The notes under the pieces were generated by a model. The model did no database searches. It saw nothing but the letters and a program-made list of their open reading frames with translations, and was not told where the DNA came from. Shown in pieces: positions 48,136 to 59,017 of a stretch of DNA of 64,000 bases. The translations under genes and the position numbers were made by a program. Source of the stretch: Apium graveolens (lineage: Eukaryota; Streptophyta; Magnoliopsida; Apiales; Apiaceae); NCBI RefSeq assembly GCF_009905375.1, contig NW_027417485.1, positions 1-64,000 on the forward strand. Reading direction: 5' to 3'. Each line of letters starts with the position of its first letter. Positions within the stretch are counted from its first letter, which is position 1.

Positions 48136-49331
48136 TGTAACAGCCCGCACTTCCGGACTATTAATTCTAAACTGAAACTAAAATAAAAGACAATTATTAA
48201 TCCAAAATTCAATCACAAAGTGTGACTATTACAAAAGCGCAGCTAACAGAAATCCAAAATCAATCTACTCCAATACTAAGTACTCAAACTTGAATGCCAT
48301 CCAACTCGAACTCTTAGATGAAACCTGAAAATTGTAAGAGGATGAGCTACAAAGCCCAGCAAGTACAAATTAACTAACTATTTAACCGGAAAACAATGGG
48401 TGTTTTAATAAAATATTTTTTCCTCAAAACAATAATAATTTTGTAAATTTTTTTTTAAAGTAGATCCAACCCTAAGTTTTATAGTTCAAAATTCAGAATT
48501 TAAAACAGAATAGAGCATATTTTATAACAGATCATAGCATAATAAAACATAATGAAATGATAATTCTTATAAATACCACAATCTTGATCTACGACAACAC
48601 TTTGCCAGTAGCCGACATCTAATTCTTATTCTTATTCTTTATACCACACTTTGTCATTGGTCAGCATCTAAAGTTCAATATTTACGCACCATTAATAGGT
48701 ATCTAAAGTTGCACACTCGTGCGCCTACTAAGGGTATCTAAGGCTAGTTCCGGAACTATAGCGTAAATTACGAACGGGTTCGAAAACGTAGAGACTAGGT
48801 TTAAAAATTTCTCGTATCTTATTTCTTATACAGTTTGAAACAGAATTCTTATATCTTATACGAAATTCGAAAATCAGAGTATCAAAACTTTTCCAAAAAT
48901 AAAAGTAAGTCAAAAAGTACTTACCTCAAACCCTAATCAAATCTGAATATAGCCTTTTTGACCATCTAAATGATGTTTTTTGAAAAATAAGAAACACAAA
49001 ACTTGTAGAGAACGAAAAGTCCTCTCCGAAAAGTCCAGATGCAATGAATTCTGACTTACGATGAATTTTCTACGAATTTTATAAAACTGCTGATTTTGAG
49101 AGAAAAAGGCCTACGAATTTTAATAATAAGGATGAGGGAGATGAATAAGATGTATTTATAACGATACAAAACCCTATTTATTAACCACCAAGTTATCCGT
49201 ATTAGAATCTCATCGAAATTTTAGGCCCATTACTCTAATTCAATTTTAAATCCTAGTCCTTATCTAATTTTATTCCTTTTTATTCCATTATTCTATTATT
49301 AATCGAATTTTAAAAATTACGGGATATTACA
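48136..49331 (-). repeat. Right (5') LTR of element F
   Basis: 1196 bp. By eye it differs from the left LTR at about 13 of the first 245 bases, more than the array copies differ among themselves. Confidence 0.9.
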
Positions 49332-49336
49332 GAAAG

Positions 49337-52300
49337 TGACAGTGATGGTCCAATTTTGTTCAAGAAACCTGCTAGACTAGTGGATGTTACTGGTTACAGT
49401 GCAGGAGAAGACCAAAATTTAATTGTAGCTGCTAAACCTAAGAAAAGAAGATTAATGAAGTTAGCAGAAAAGGTTCATAAGAAATCAGATGGTCTTAAAG
49501 AGTTGGCTGATATTGCTCTGGATCAGGAATCTACAAATCCTGATAAATCATTGTCAAATCCTGACAGGTTTCAAGCAATTCCTGACAAGATTGTGATCAT
49601 TCCTGATCATAAAATTTCTACATCTCACACAGCCAAGAAAGTTGAAATTGCTAAGGAAGTTGATCTGCGGAAGTCTATCAAGAGGAAAGCAAAGACTTCA
49701 TCTATTTCACACAGCAAGAAGATCAAAATCCTATCACCACAGAAGGGTTACAGTACATAGGAACCGTCTTCTTAAAGTGAAGATGCACATTTTAAAGCCC
49801 CAGCCACAAAAGAACCACCTGCTCAAAGTGTAGGTGCAAACATGTTTTCACATCTGATGATTCCTGACATTGCTCAAGGAAGTCATATTTCTGTGGTTGA
49901 TGACATTATGAAGACAGTACAAGACAAGAAAGCTCATCAAAAGCACATTGCTAAACTGGATGATGTTATTCATGATCCTATCTTTGAGGGAAGCACACAA
50001 GAACTTTCAGTTCAAAGGGTTGAAGAATCTTCTACACCTCAGGTCACACAAGAACCAACAGTTCAAAGTACTATTGCAGACTTAGTTTCAAATTTTACTA
50101 AGGGATCAATTTCAGAAAAGCAGCATATTCCTGGCACACGGATTATTTCTGATGAAGCAGTTCCTGATACTACTGTTGTAATGATAACTTCTCAAGATAA
50201 GCTTGAAGCAATCTTGGTACAACCACTCAAGGCTATACCAATGGTTGATACTCCTCAAAGTACACATCCTCTAAACTCTATTTTAACTGTTGATATGACT
50301 ATGATTAGACCTTTACAAAGGAATACCTCTAGTCATATGACCATAGACAACTCTTCTCAGCCACCTCTTATTTTTGTAGGACAAACTTTTCTGATCTTTT
50401 CATGTGAGACTGGGAGAAAAGATTTAGTGAAAAGCAAAATTCAAGAGAGGCCTGATCCTTACCTGGAAAAAGGAGAGGTAGATGAGAAACAATATTTAAT
50501 TAATCCTAGAGAGGAAACTCTGACTATTAAAAGTCATGAGATGAGTGGAGTGACAAGTGATGAGATCACTTTAAAAGAACAAAGAGATTTAGGTACTCAT
50601 GGTTCTTTTCATACAGGATCTACATAAGTAACTAAGCCTTCTAAGTCAAATCTTGATTTAAAGCTCAAAGGCATAGTTCCTGATTCTGATATTGATTATG
50701 ATATTCCTAAGAGATATTATGATGATCAAGATAATTCTGATGACTCTGATGATGATAATCCTGATGATGCTATTTTGAAAGTTGGTATTGAAGCATCTAA
50801 ATTCTTTATTTTTGGTTCATCATCTTGTCATGCTGCAATTCTACATCCTCATAGGGCTTATGAATGAAATCATTCTTGGAGATTACCAAGTGAAAAGATA
50901 TATATGGAATCTGCTCAAACTTTAGTTGATCATGCTGTTCAATTGGTTTCACATACGGATATGAAAGCATCTATCAAATCCACTATAGTTTTAGTCAAAG
51001 GACTGCATTCTTTTGTCTCTGCATTCAAAGAAGATATTATTAAATTCACAGAAGAGCTTGCTGATCTATCTGTGACTATCAAAGGTATAACCAAACAAAG
51101 TAATTTTCTAAAGAGAATGTTTCACTTGGAAGCACAACAAGATCGAACGTCTAAAAAAATGACAGCTTTGGAAGCTGGTCAGATTGCTAAAAATTCCAAG
51201 TTGGATGCTATTTTATCTCTTGTACAGAGTCTAGATGCCAAAAAGGGGGAGATAGTATCAAAGACAAAATGTCAAACTTAATCAATTTTGAGGAAAAATA
51301 CCAATTCTGATGATGATGGTGATAAAGAAGAAAAGGAGACATCTGATGCTGTAAAAGTTGATGTTGTGAAAGTTCAATCTGGAACTGGAATTCAAAGTCA
51401 AAAGAAGACACAGTCAACTCAAGTCTCTAAGGATAGATCACATAGATCTAACATGGAAGCTGCTTTTGTTACTTCTAGTTCAATTCCTGATTACAAAGTT
51501 ACAAGTTCTGATGATTTTCTTGACACTGGAAGAGTGATAGTGATTCCTGATTCTGTGAAGACTGAAGAAGAGGAAATTTTATTTCGAATGGACTTACAGA
51601 TTCTATCTACTTATGTTGAAGCGGTTAATGCTGAAAACTTCAAGGAAGAAGAATGGTTTTTGACAAAGAAGAAAGGGAACATGAAGGAAAAATCAGAATA
51701 ACGGCTGATAAAGCAGATCAAGAATACAAGAATATGCTTAAAAGACCTGAGAGGAATAGTTGGAGGAGTACAAATAAGAAGATATTGCAAGATAAAGCAG
51801 AAAGGAGAGCTCAAGTATTAAAGATCAATAACAAATGTAAATGGAGAAAGGTTGTTGATCTTAATTATAATGATAAATTGAGTTTTACTCCTGGAGGAAT
51901 AAGGTTGGATGGTTTACTTAGTTCTAATACCATGGGAGATAAGAAGTCTTGGTTAGAACAAGCTAAGAAGCTTAAGTTGGCCCGCAAGGGTTGGCTCAGC
52001 TGGTTAAAGAGGGGATAACCATCCTCTTGATCACAGGTTCGAATCCCACGAGAGGAGAGTTTATGATTATGCATCCTGAGCCAGAGTCTGTCGCTTAAAT
52101 ATGGTTTATCTTGGTTCACGTGGTTTGCAGTCTATTGCGTGAGCCCGTAGGGTTTACCCAGTGCGCACCCGAAGGATAGCGGCAGCGGGTTACCTACGAT
52201 AAAAAAGAATCTTAAGTTGAATAAACCATTCACAAGAGCTGGAATAGGACATCATGAAGCTAAACTTGTCAGCTTAAAGTTTTTGAACTTCACACTTGCT

Positions 52301-52912
52301 GATAGTCCAGATCAGGAAATAACTGCTGATCATCTGGATAGATTTGAAGCTGTGAATATTATTCTTGACAAACATGATGGTTCTGAATCTAAACAAAAGA
52401 TCTTACTCTTATTGTAAAATGATCAAGTTCAAGTTCTTTCACTTGACGAACTGATGATCATGTCTACAAAAGAATTGAAGTATATTCACTATTTTCTAAG
52501 AGTTGAAGATGAAACTTCTAGGTTATGGTCAAACATGATTCTTGCCAATATCAGAAGAAGGATACTGGATGATGGTCAATATTATTTCGGATCATATGTT
52601 CCTAAATACATAAATTTCAGAGGGCAAGAAATCAACATGAAGAAAGGTGAAGTTATCATTGAAAATGTTCTTACTCAGAGACATATAACTATGAATCCCG
52701 ATGAAAGAAAAACTTGCTATGTTTCACTGGAAGACATGATGACAGAAAGAGCATAAATCAAAAGTCTGAGGGCTGCTATCTATCAATTATCTAAAAAAAC
52801 AGAGTATGAAAAGAATTTGAAGATCAACTTAGAAGATATTCTGTTGAAAAAGATTGATGACAGAGTGAAAGCTTTTATTCAGAGATACTACAAAGTTTAT
52901 CAAGAAATATGA
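49337..52912 (+). pseudogene. aORF (env-like) of element E, main part
   Basis: Broken into at least seven frames. In order: a basic region with repeated NPD/IPD (about 49530-49610), an S/T/Q-rich middle, a coiled coil (50904-51281) ending DAILSLVQSLDAKKGE, which matches DAKKGEKV of C, then DDFLDTGRVIVIPD, the SINE, and the C-terminal domain (52217-52912). The latter holds LRAAIYQLSKK, matching LRAAIFQIGED of C. The end is TGA at 52910. The shared order proves a common aORF in C and E despite low identity. Function is unknown; I see no convincing membrane segment. Confidence 0.72.
51980..52204 (+). mobile_element. tRNA-derived SINE inside the aORF of element E
   Basis: A Pol III A box (TGGCTCAGCTGG, 51992-52003) and B box (GGTTCGAATCC, 52036-52046) lie in a tRNA-like head. 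An unrelated body follows, ending in an A-rich tail (GATAAAAA). Flanking repeats AAGAAGCTTAAGTTG and AAGAATCTTAAGTTG (51965-51979, 52205-52219; one mismatch) are the TSD. The aORF reads on in the same frame either side. The body recalls angiosperm Au-type SINEs from memory only. Confidence 0.85.
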
Positions 52913-53030
52913 AGATCTACATGTGAAATAAAGTAAGCTTTAAACTACTTATTTTGTCTATCTGGTTTTTGGCACTAGATAATTTTATTGGAATTCATGC
53001 TTATTCTGCAAAGCATAAATTGGGGGAGAT
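52913..53030 (+). other. 3' non-coding end and PPT of element E
   Basis: Ends in the polypurine tract AAATTGGGGGAGAT (53017-53030) directly before the 3' LTR. Confidence 0.85.
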
Positions 53031-53574
53031 TGTTGAGAATTGGCTAAGTCGAAGATCATGATATGATCAACTGTTGTAATATGATTATCCTTTAAAAGCT
53101 TCGATATCATCCGTTGACGATTGTTAGTCATCCGTTGATATACATAAATGATTATCCGTTGAACTTAAATCATTTATCCGTTGATCAAAGCTATTCGTTG
53201 AAGAATGACTTGGATGATAAGTCATGACTATAAGAATAATCAGAAGGTGCTGATTTATAGGATCGTAGTTGATTTAGATATGTAAAGTATTAGAGTTATA
53301 TTGTAACATATCTTGTAATTGATAGAGGACTGATTTGTAGCTCTGTAGTATATAAACACAGAATAGGTTAACACAATGTGTAGTGCACAACTCAAGTATT
53401 CGTATAACCTAGAAGCTCTTATGAATATTGTTCTTGAGAGAGTTCTGTAATAATTAATTAAAAATCAATATAAACTATTATTTGATTCATCTGTTCTTAC
53501 TTTACTTTCATAATACATCGATTTATTTGGTAATTATATCCAACCCCCTTAAAAAATTACTTTACAGGGCAACA
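53031..53574 (+). repeat. 3' LTR of element E
   Basis: A 544-bp LTR matching 35389-35960 with small changes, including the ATCCGTTGA array near 53105-53210. TSD TCTTG follows. Confidence 0.92.
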
Positions 53575-53875
53575 TCTTGTTAGCACCTTTGTATTTTCTA
53601 TCCATATTTGGTAACACACCAGCTTTAATTGACTTTAGAACATTCGTCCATACAGTGCATATTGTTATCCCGTTCACATCATAATCCATGGTCAATTTTT
53701 TTATGGTCCCATACTTGAGCTTGTTATCATTGTAACTTAATGATAATAGATGAGCAATCTGCCTCTTTTGAATATTTGACAATCTTCTATTCTTGGTAGT
53801 AAATACTCTTGCTGATGAACTAAAAGTGGTTACTGAAGATGCAATAAATATGGTTGTTGCAGTTGTAGTTTCCAT
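53575..53875 (-). pseudogene. Mariner-like transposase, N-terminal part
   Basis: The minus-strand frame METTTATTIFIASS... leads into NRRLSNIQKRQIAHLLSLSY and YGTIKKLTMDYDVNGITI, the N-terminal helix-turn-helix region of plant mariner transposases that binds the TIR. It stops at the TCTTG where E inserted. The continuation is at 34375-35388. ATG at 53875 is a reasonable start; a second ATG lies just upstream in another frame. Confidence 0.78.
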
Positions 53876-53879
53876 TTTG

Positions 53880-54262
53880 ATGTCATCTGACCCTTAAAGA
53901 AAAAGAAAAATATATTTTGATGGAGCCAAGATTTAAGATCTTGTCATGGAGCCAAGATTTTTGTTAACTAGATTCTCTAAATATTCAATATATGTAAATT
54001 AGAAAGACTTGAATTTTATGTAGAAAGTTGTTTGGCTACTATCTATATACGTGGTTTGTTAGCTGGAGCTTTAAAAAAGCACATGATTTGATTTGGAGGT
54101 AAATCTCCACTCCAAAATTTAAGCTTGGCGGGTGTAATTAACTTTCCCCCGCCTTTTTTAATCCTCAGTATTTTAAGAATCAAATCAATTATTTATTCAT
54201 TTGTATAACTATCATTGGTCTTTGTACCCACCCAAATTGTAAAGTATTGGGGGGACAGAAGG
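53880..54262. other. 5' non-coding part of element D with right TIR
   Basis: About 380 bases upstream of the transposase, ending in the TIR TTGGGGGGACAGAAGG (to 54262). No other feature is recognised. Confidence 0.65.
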
Positions 54263-54264
54263 TA

Positions 54265-55541
54265 TAGAAATCAAACACCAAATACTTGTAACTAAGGACA
54301 TACCATGTTTTAAATCAGTTGCAGATAATAGCTGATGTATGTTATGTGTCATCCCACACTCATGTATTTTCAACATATATATCCTCCAAATCCAATACAT
54401 AAACTGCTTACTACAGAGCACATTATTATCTCAAACCAATTAGCCAATAAGGAGGTTGTTTTCGTGTTAATAGCTCGAAATTAAATAACAACATTTTTAG
54501 CTATCATTAACTCATAATAATATTATATTGTCTTAATCAAATTAGTAGCCTTGTCGATATATTATGTTTTGCTATGTGTTACGAGTTGGTAGCCCGCAAC
54601 CTACAAGAAAAACCCAGAAATGACATAGTACATACTTAAATATTTTTCAGAGTGCGAGATGTGTATCTGAGGTTTCAAAATTGTGCAAATTTTGTACCTT
54701 TAGTTTGAAAATAGCAAAATGTATATCTAAAATTGACAAGAGGCGTGTATCTTTTTGTACAACCGTTAACTTTATTTAACACCGTTAGTGGAGACTATTT
54801 TTGAAATGCAAGATGTATACCCAAAGATTTGAAATGGTGTAAATTGTGTACCTGAAGTTTGAAGTAAAAATAAAAAATTTGTAACTTCAAAATGCACTCC
54901 TTTAAAATTATTTATTAATTTGAATGGTTAAAAAAATCAATTTGAAGTTGAAACCCAAAATAAAAATAAATTTAATGGGTTTAGTTTTATTTTATTTTCA
55001 ATCTATCTTGAATAATGTTTAATTCAATGATGGTTTTAAAGGAATCGTACAACTAAAATTATTTAGAAACTAGAGAAAAAAGCCGTTTCGAATTATGTAT
55101 ATTGTTTCATCTATTTCTTTTAATATCTAACATTCTTTATTACATTGATCGTTAAGTACAATGATTATCAAAATTCGGATAAAATCTCTCTTGTGCCTAT
55201 TATATATAAGATATGATATATAAAATTCGAAAATTAATTAAACGACATGAAATACGCGACACGGAAAGACACGAAATTTTTTTATTTTTATTTATATTTC
55301 GGGTCACAATACGAAAGTAAATGAACACAAAACTACACAATCGAGATTTTGTGTTTTTTCTACGAGTACACGACTTACGACATATATAAATTGTTAATTA
55401 AATATTAATATATTTAATGAATATATGTAAAGGTGAGCAAAAAATTAAATTAAAATCACAATCGGGCCGAAAGCGTCAAAAATTGGTCTAAATCAAACTG
55501 AGCCAGTTATTAATATAAATATAATTTATAATTTATATAAA
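54265..55541. other. AT-rich DNA between elements D and H
   Basis: No gene is seen. It includes a 57-bp imperfect direct repeat (54654-54710 and 54812-54866) around the short inverted pair CGTTAAC / CACCGTTAG, perhaps from an old DNA transposon. Further right, CGACATGAAATACGCGACAC-like runs may be hAT-type debris; this is uncertain. Confidence 0.45.
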
Positions 55542-56106
55542 TGTTAGATCACACAATACTGTAGAAGGGGGTTGAATACAGTGTTTATACAATCAAATCG
55601 ATTTAACACAAGTATGTAACAAAGATCAAGTATATTCAATAAACTCTGTTACAATATGAAATACTGTTCTCTCTCAGTGATGAGCAAATATCACTAAGAG
55701 CTGCTAGGTTACAATGTATAATCTTTTCGATAATGATAACACATATAGTGTAAACCCTAAGTCTGTGTTTATATAGTACACAATTACAAGATAACTTCTA
55801 ATTGATATGGAATATAATTTTGTCTCCTAAAATATATCAATCAGATATCTTTTACAAGTCTTCCAGTCTTTTAACTCTTTCCATGCAGATCTTCTTTTGT
55901 TTTAGTCTCGATCTTCTCTTGCAAATCAGCTTCATTCCTTAGCTGGAAGTCTTCCCGCACTTAAGTTCTGATATGACCTTAAGTTCTGATATTAAGCTAT
56001 GACTTCAGTAAGTCCTGATTTCAGTAAGTCCTGATTTGTCCTGTTGTTAAGTTCTGAAAATTAAACACAAATCATATTAGACTTGACATCTCAAATATAT
56101 CTAACA
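55542..56106 (-). repeat. 3' LTR of element H
   Basis: A 565-bp LTR with TGTTA...TAACA ends, carrying clustered AAGTTCTGAT and AAGTCCTGAT motifs at about 55970-56060 in the same place as in C. The PPT (AAGTTGGGGGAGAT on the minus strand) follows at 56107-56120. Confidence 0.88.
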
Positions 56107-56245
56107 ATCTCCCCCAACTTGTAAATTATATAAAAATATACAAGTTAATAGATATGATGATGTCAAAAACATTTAAGTACAAATGCAATAAGAGTTTAAC
56201 TAGATAACTAACTATAACTTACAGTCCTTGTAGCTTTTACCAATC

Positions 56246-57526
56246 TCACAGAGTCAATCTGAATCCAAAATGATTCTTGACAAAGCTTGATATCAGCTTT
56301 TCCTCTTTATTCCTCAGGACTTGAGATAATGTAGTTTTGACTTGCGTCATCTCTTCATTCTGACTTCCAATCTGATAGATTGCAGTCATTAAAGCAGGGA
56401 TATGGCTTCTTTCTAATCCATCACCCAGTCTTATTACCTTTGGATGAGAAGAATCTTCATTGTAGCATAGACATTTCTCATTCAGTAACACTTCAAGCTT
56501 AGCAAAATCCTTCTTCATTGGAATTTCACTTCCATCATCTTCAACAATATTAGGAATGAATTATGTAACCCTTCAACCAGTAATTCTAGCTTTATCTCTT
56601 ATGGTCTTCAATATGAAATTTGACCATCTCCTGTAATATCAGACTTTACCTCTAAAAGGTAATGAAAGAATTGAAGTTCTTTCAGTGATTTATTTAGCAC
56701 ATCTGATTCTGACATTTGATAGGTCCTTCCATCTTCAAGAAATAGAATCAGATTTTCCTTGAAATTATGCTTGTCATGAGCATTCGGTACCACTTGAACA
56801 GAGATAACCTTATCAAGGTGTTTCTGTGTAACATCTTCAAGAGGTCTATCAGTCAACATAAATGGATCTCTAGTAGCAACTTCAACTCTAGTCTTGATCT
56901 TAGCTTCATCATAACCTGGCCCAGCCCTGTCTCTTGGTTCTCTAGCATTTAACCCAATAGTCATGAAAGTAGACAGCAATTGGCTTTTTTTTGGATCTGA
57001 TGGTTTGACATTTTTCCACAGAAGTTTCTTTTTATCAGCTACTTCCATCTTGTCTAAATCAACTTGAGCACTGTCAGAGGTTGATGTCTTGATGACTTTA
57101 TCAGAACTTGTTGTTTCTGTTGTAGCTTGCAGTTCTTCACTCTGAACAACTTGAGCTCTGTCAGAGGTTGTCTTTGATTCTTCATAAATCTTCCTTCTTT
57201 TCATAGTTTGAACATCTTTATCTTCAGCAAGAGTATCATCAATGACTTGAACCATTTTTACCACTGGTTTCATCAGGATTTGAGGAATTTTCATCTCCAG
57301 TGGCTTGGTTGGTTCATCAACTTTTCCCTTTCCTTTTTCTTTGGGATCAATCTCAATCTGTGATCTAGTCTTGGGCTTTGATGTCTCAGTATTTGACTTC
57401 TCCTTGATCACAATGCCTTTTACCTTAGGCCTTGAAGGTTTCTTTGCAATGGAATCTATAGACTTTAGATTTGTCTTTTCAGCCTTAAATCTAGCTTCTT
57501 CCTTCTTGAGATTTTCTAAATCCATT
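56246..57526 (-). pseudogene. aORF C-terminal part of element H
   Basis: The frame from 57525 to 56608 (MDLENLKKEEARFKAEK, GIVIKEKS, KGKGKVDEP) aligns well with the C-terminal third of the aORF in C. A frameshift near 56560 leads to the last 90 residues (TAIYQIGSQNEEM), which match AAIFQIGEDTAEL. The left half of the gene was separated by the insertion of I. Confidence 0.8.
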
Positions 57527-59017
57527 TGTTAGGGCGAAAACACGCGCTAATATTCACGCAGCTATACGCATTCGCAAGTAGTATAAGATATAAATCAGAT
57601 TCGTTCCCACAGAGACTGGTTTAGGTTAAGTTCAATCTATGCACCTATGCAACAATGTATGGTTATCGCTCAATGCTAAGACAAATAACAAATTGGGTTT
57701 TTATTAAACTAAGAGATTATACTAAATAACATTAACTAAGAGAATTGAGGTTGAATTACTATATATGACAAACATGAGATTCTAACTTCATTACTACTTC
57801 ATTCAATAGCCTTATTGTTCTTAACCTTAGCATGCGATGGTGATGACACTAATCAGATAACACGAAACTGATAAACGCCAACTTTCGTTGCACGAGTATC
57901 ATTCTACCAAACATCCACAAAAGAGATAGAAGCTGAATAGGCACCAATTATATTGAGACCCTATATGTCTATAGAATTTGACAACATAACGGTTTAAGCA
58001 TAAGTTATCCATCTTGATTACATAGGGCAAGTAAAACGGTTAGAGTTACCCACTAATCATGCATACACATACATGAACCTATGCTAGCATGGCAAGTTCT
58101 AAACCTCTATATTCACTGTCGCTTCAATAGAGATTAACACATTATCTTATATGTTAGCTACGTACATAAGATGAATAAGCACAACCAATACTAGGATATC
58201 AATCAATCACCACACACCAAGATATCGAAACAATTTACTATTGAAATCCATAAGAAAATCCGCTAGAACCCCATGATAACGATTAGCCCATAATTGAACT
58301 CATCGTCACTATGGGTTCCAATGAAAGCATGGTATAAAATAAGGTCTTAATAAACTGAATAATAATTAAAGTACGAATAAACGAGATCTAGGTTCAACAA
58401 GAACGAAAATGAGCATCCAAAGTTACAACTAATTCAAAGAATCACAAGTTGAAAACAAGATCTTTTTTTCAGAGTTGTTTTGTGCTTCTAGGTCTTCTTC
58501 TTGGTATCCCAATCTTCGCGGATGACGAAAACCCTTTTTTTTAAGTATATATACGCCCCTGGTGGACCTGGACCCTTAAAATCGTCAAATTCCACTCAAA
58601 AAAGGCTTTTTCAGCGAAATCAGCGACCAGTCGCGCCCTGAGCGGCCGCTCAGCTCTCCTAAGCGGGCGCTCAGCTCTCTGGGCGGCCGCTCAGCTCTCC
58701 TGGGCGGGCGCCCAAACAGCTTCTGGAAAAAATTCTGATGAATCTTGTTTTGGCCATAACTTGAGTTCTACTCATCAGAATTAGGCGATTCAACTGCCCA
58801 CGCGAAGCTATTGAGATTCTCTACAACTTGAAAATGGCCTTGGATTCCAATTCTGATCACTTTTCATCATATTTCCTTTAAAAGCTCATTTCTTCATATA
58901 ACTGATACCTGAAATGCAATAACATAAAAATACATCAAAATACCTACAACTTGAGTCCAAAATACCAATTTAAGATTGTAATAAAGCATTCCAAGTGGAT
59001 ATAAAATCCACTTATCA
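57527..59017 (-). repeat. Left (3') LTR of element I
   Basis: A 1491-bp LTR starting TGATAAG on the minus strand. It contains a GC-rich repeat at 58631-58713. The part also present in the right LTR is nearly identical, so insertion is recent. Confidence 0.88.
58631..58713. repeat. GC-rich 20-bp tandem repeat in LTR I
   Basis: About 3.5 units of AGCGGCCGCTCAGCTCTCCT alternate with a GCGGGCGCTC form. The units contain palindromes (AGCGGCCGCT) in otherwise AT-rich DNA. Confidence 0.85.

Larger units (their letters stand above)
46763..49331 (-). mobile_element. Element F: chromovirus-derived mini LTR element
   Basis: Two LTRs of 1200 and 1196 bp enclose only 173 bp (47963-48135). TSD GAAAG is at 46758-46762 and 49332-49336. 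The PBS TGGTATCAGAGCA (minus strand) adjoins the right LTR and a PPT (AAAAGGAGGTTAGTA) adjoins the left. Before the PPT the minus strand still reads NLGTKFLLRRLV, like a chromovirus pol C-terminus, and the LTR starts TGTAATATCCCG. It is therefore a deletion derivative that needs helper proteins. Confidence 0.88.
35389..53574 (+). mobile_element. Element E: pol-deleted SIRE-type copia element with nested inserts
   Basis: The plus-strand order is LTR (35389-35960), PBS, gag, protease and start of integrase, spacer with small gene, aORF, PPT, LTR (53031-53574). Most of integrase and all of RT and RNase H are absent. It later gained element F, a fourfold 2.09-kb tandem array and a SINE. Its LTRs belong to another family than those of C, but the gene order and aORF are the same. 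Confidence 0.88.
33418..54262 (-). mobile_element. Element D: mariner-like DNA transposon, split by element E
   Basis: The left TIR CTCTCCTCAGCCCCCCTC and the right TIR, in reverse CCTTCTGTCCCCCC, both lead into AAT..TTTACA, and TA flanks each side (33416-33417 and 54263-54264). The transposase on the minus strand is cut at the TCTTG duplication of E. Without E the element is about 2.65 kb, a plausible size for a plant mariner-like element. Confidence 0.82.
55542..57526 (-). mobile_element. Element H: 3' part of a SIRE-type element, same family as C
   Basis: The 3' LTR (55542-56106), PPT and C-terminal part of the aORF are on the minus strand. The LTR start TGTTAGATCACACAATACTG and the aORF sequence (MDLENLKKEEAR against MDLESLIEEEAR) show the same family as C. 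It is interrupted at 57527 by element I; the remainder would lie right of the window. Confidence 0.85.

Noticed and set aside
51980..52050. Candidate functional tRNA gene
   Set aside because: A and B boxes are present, but no tRNA acceptor stem closes around them, and TSD plus A-rich tail mark a SINE.
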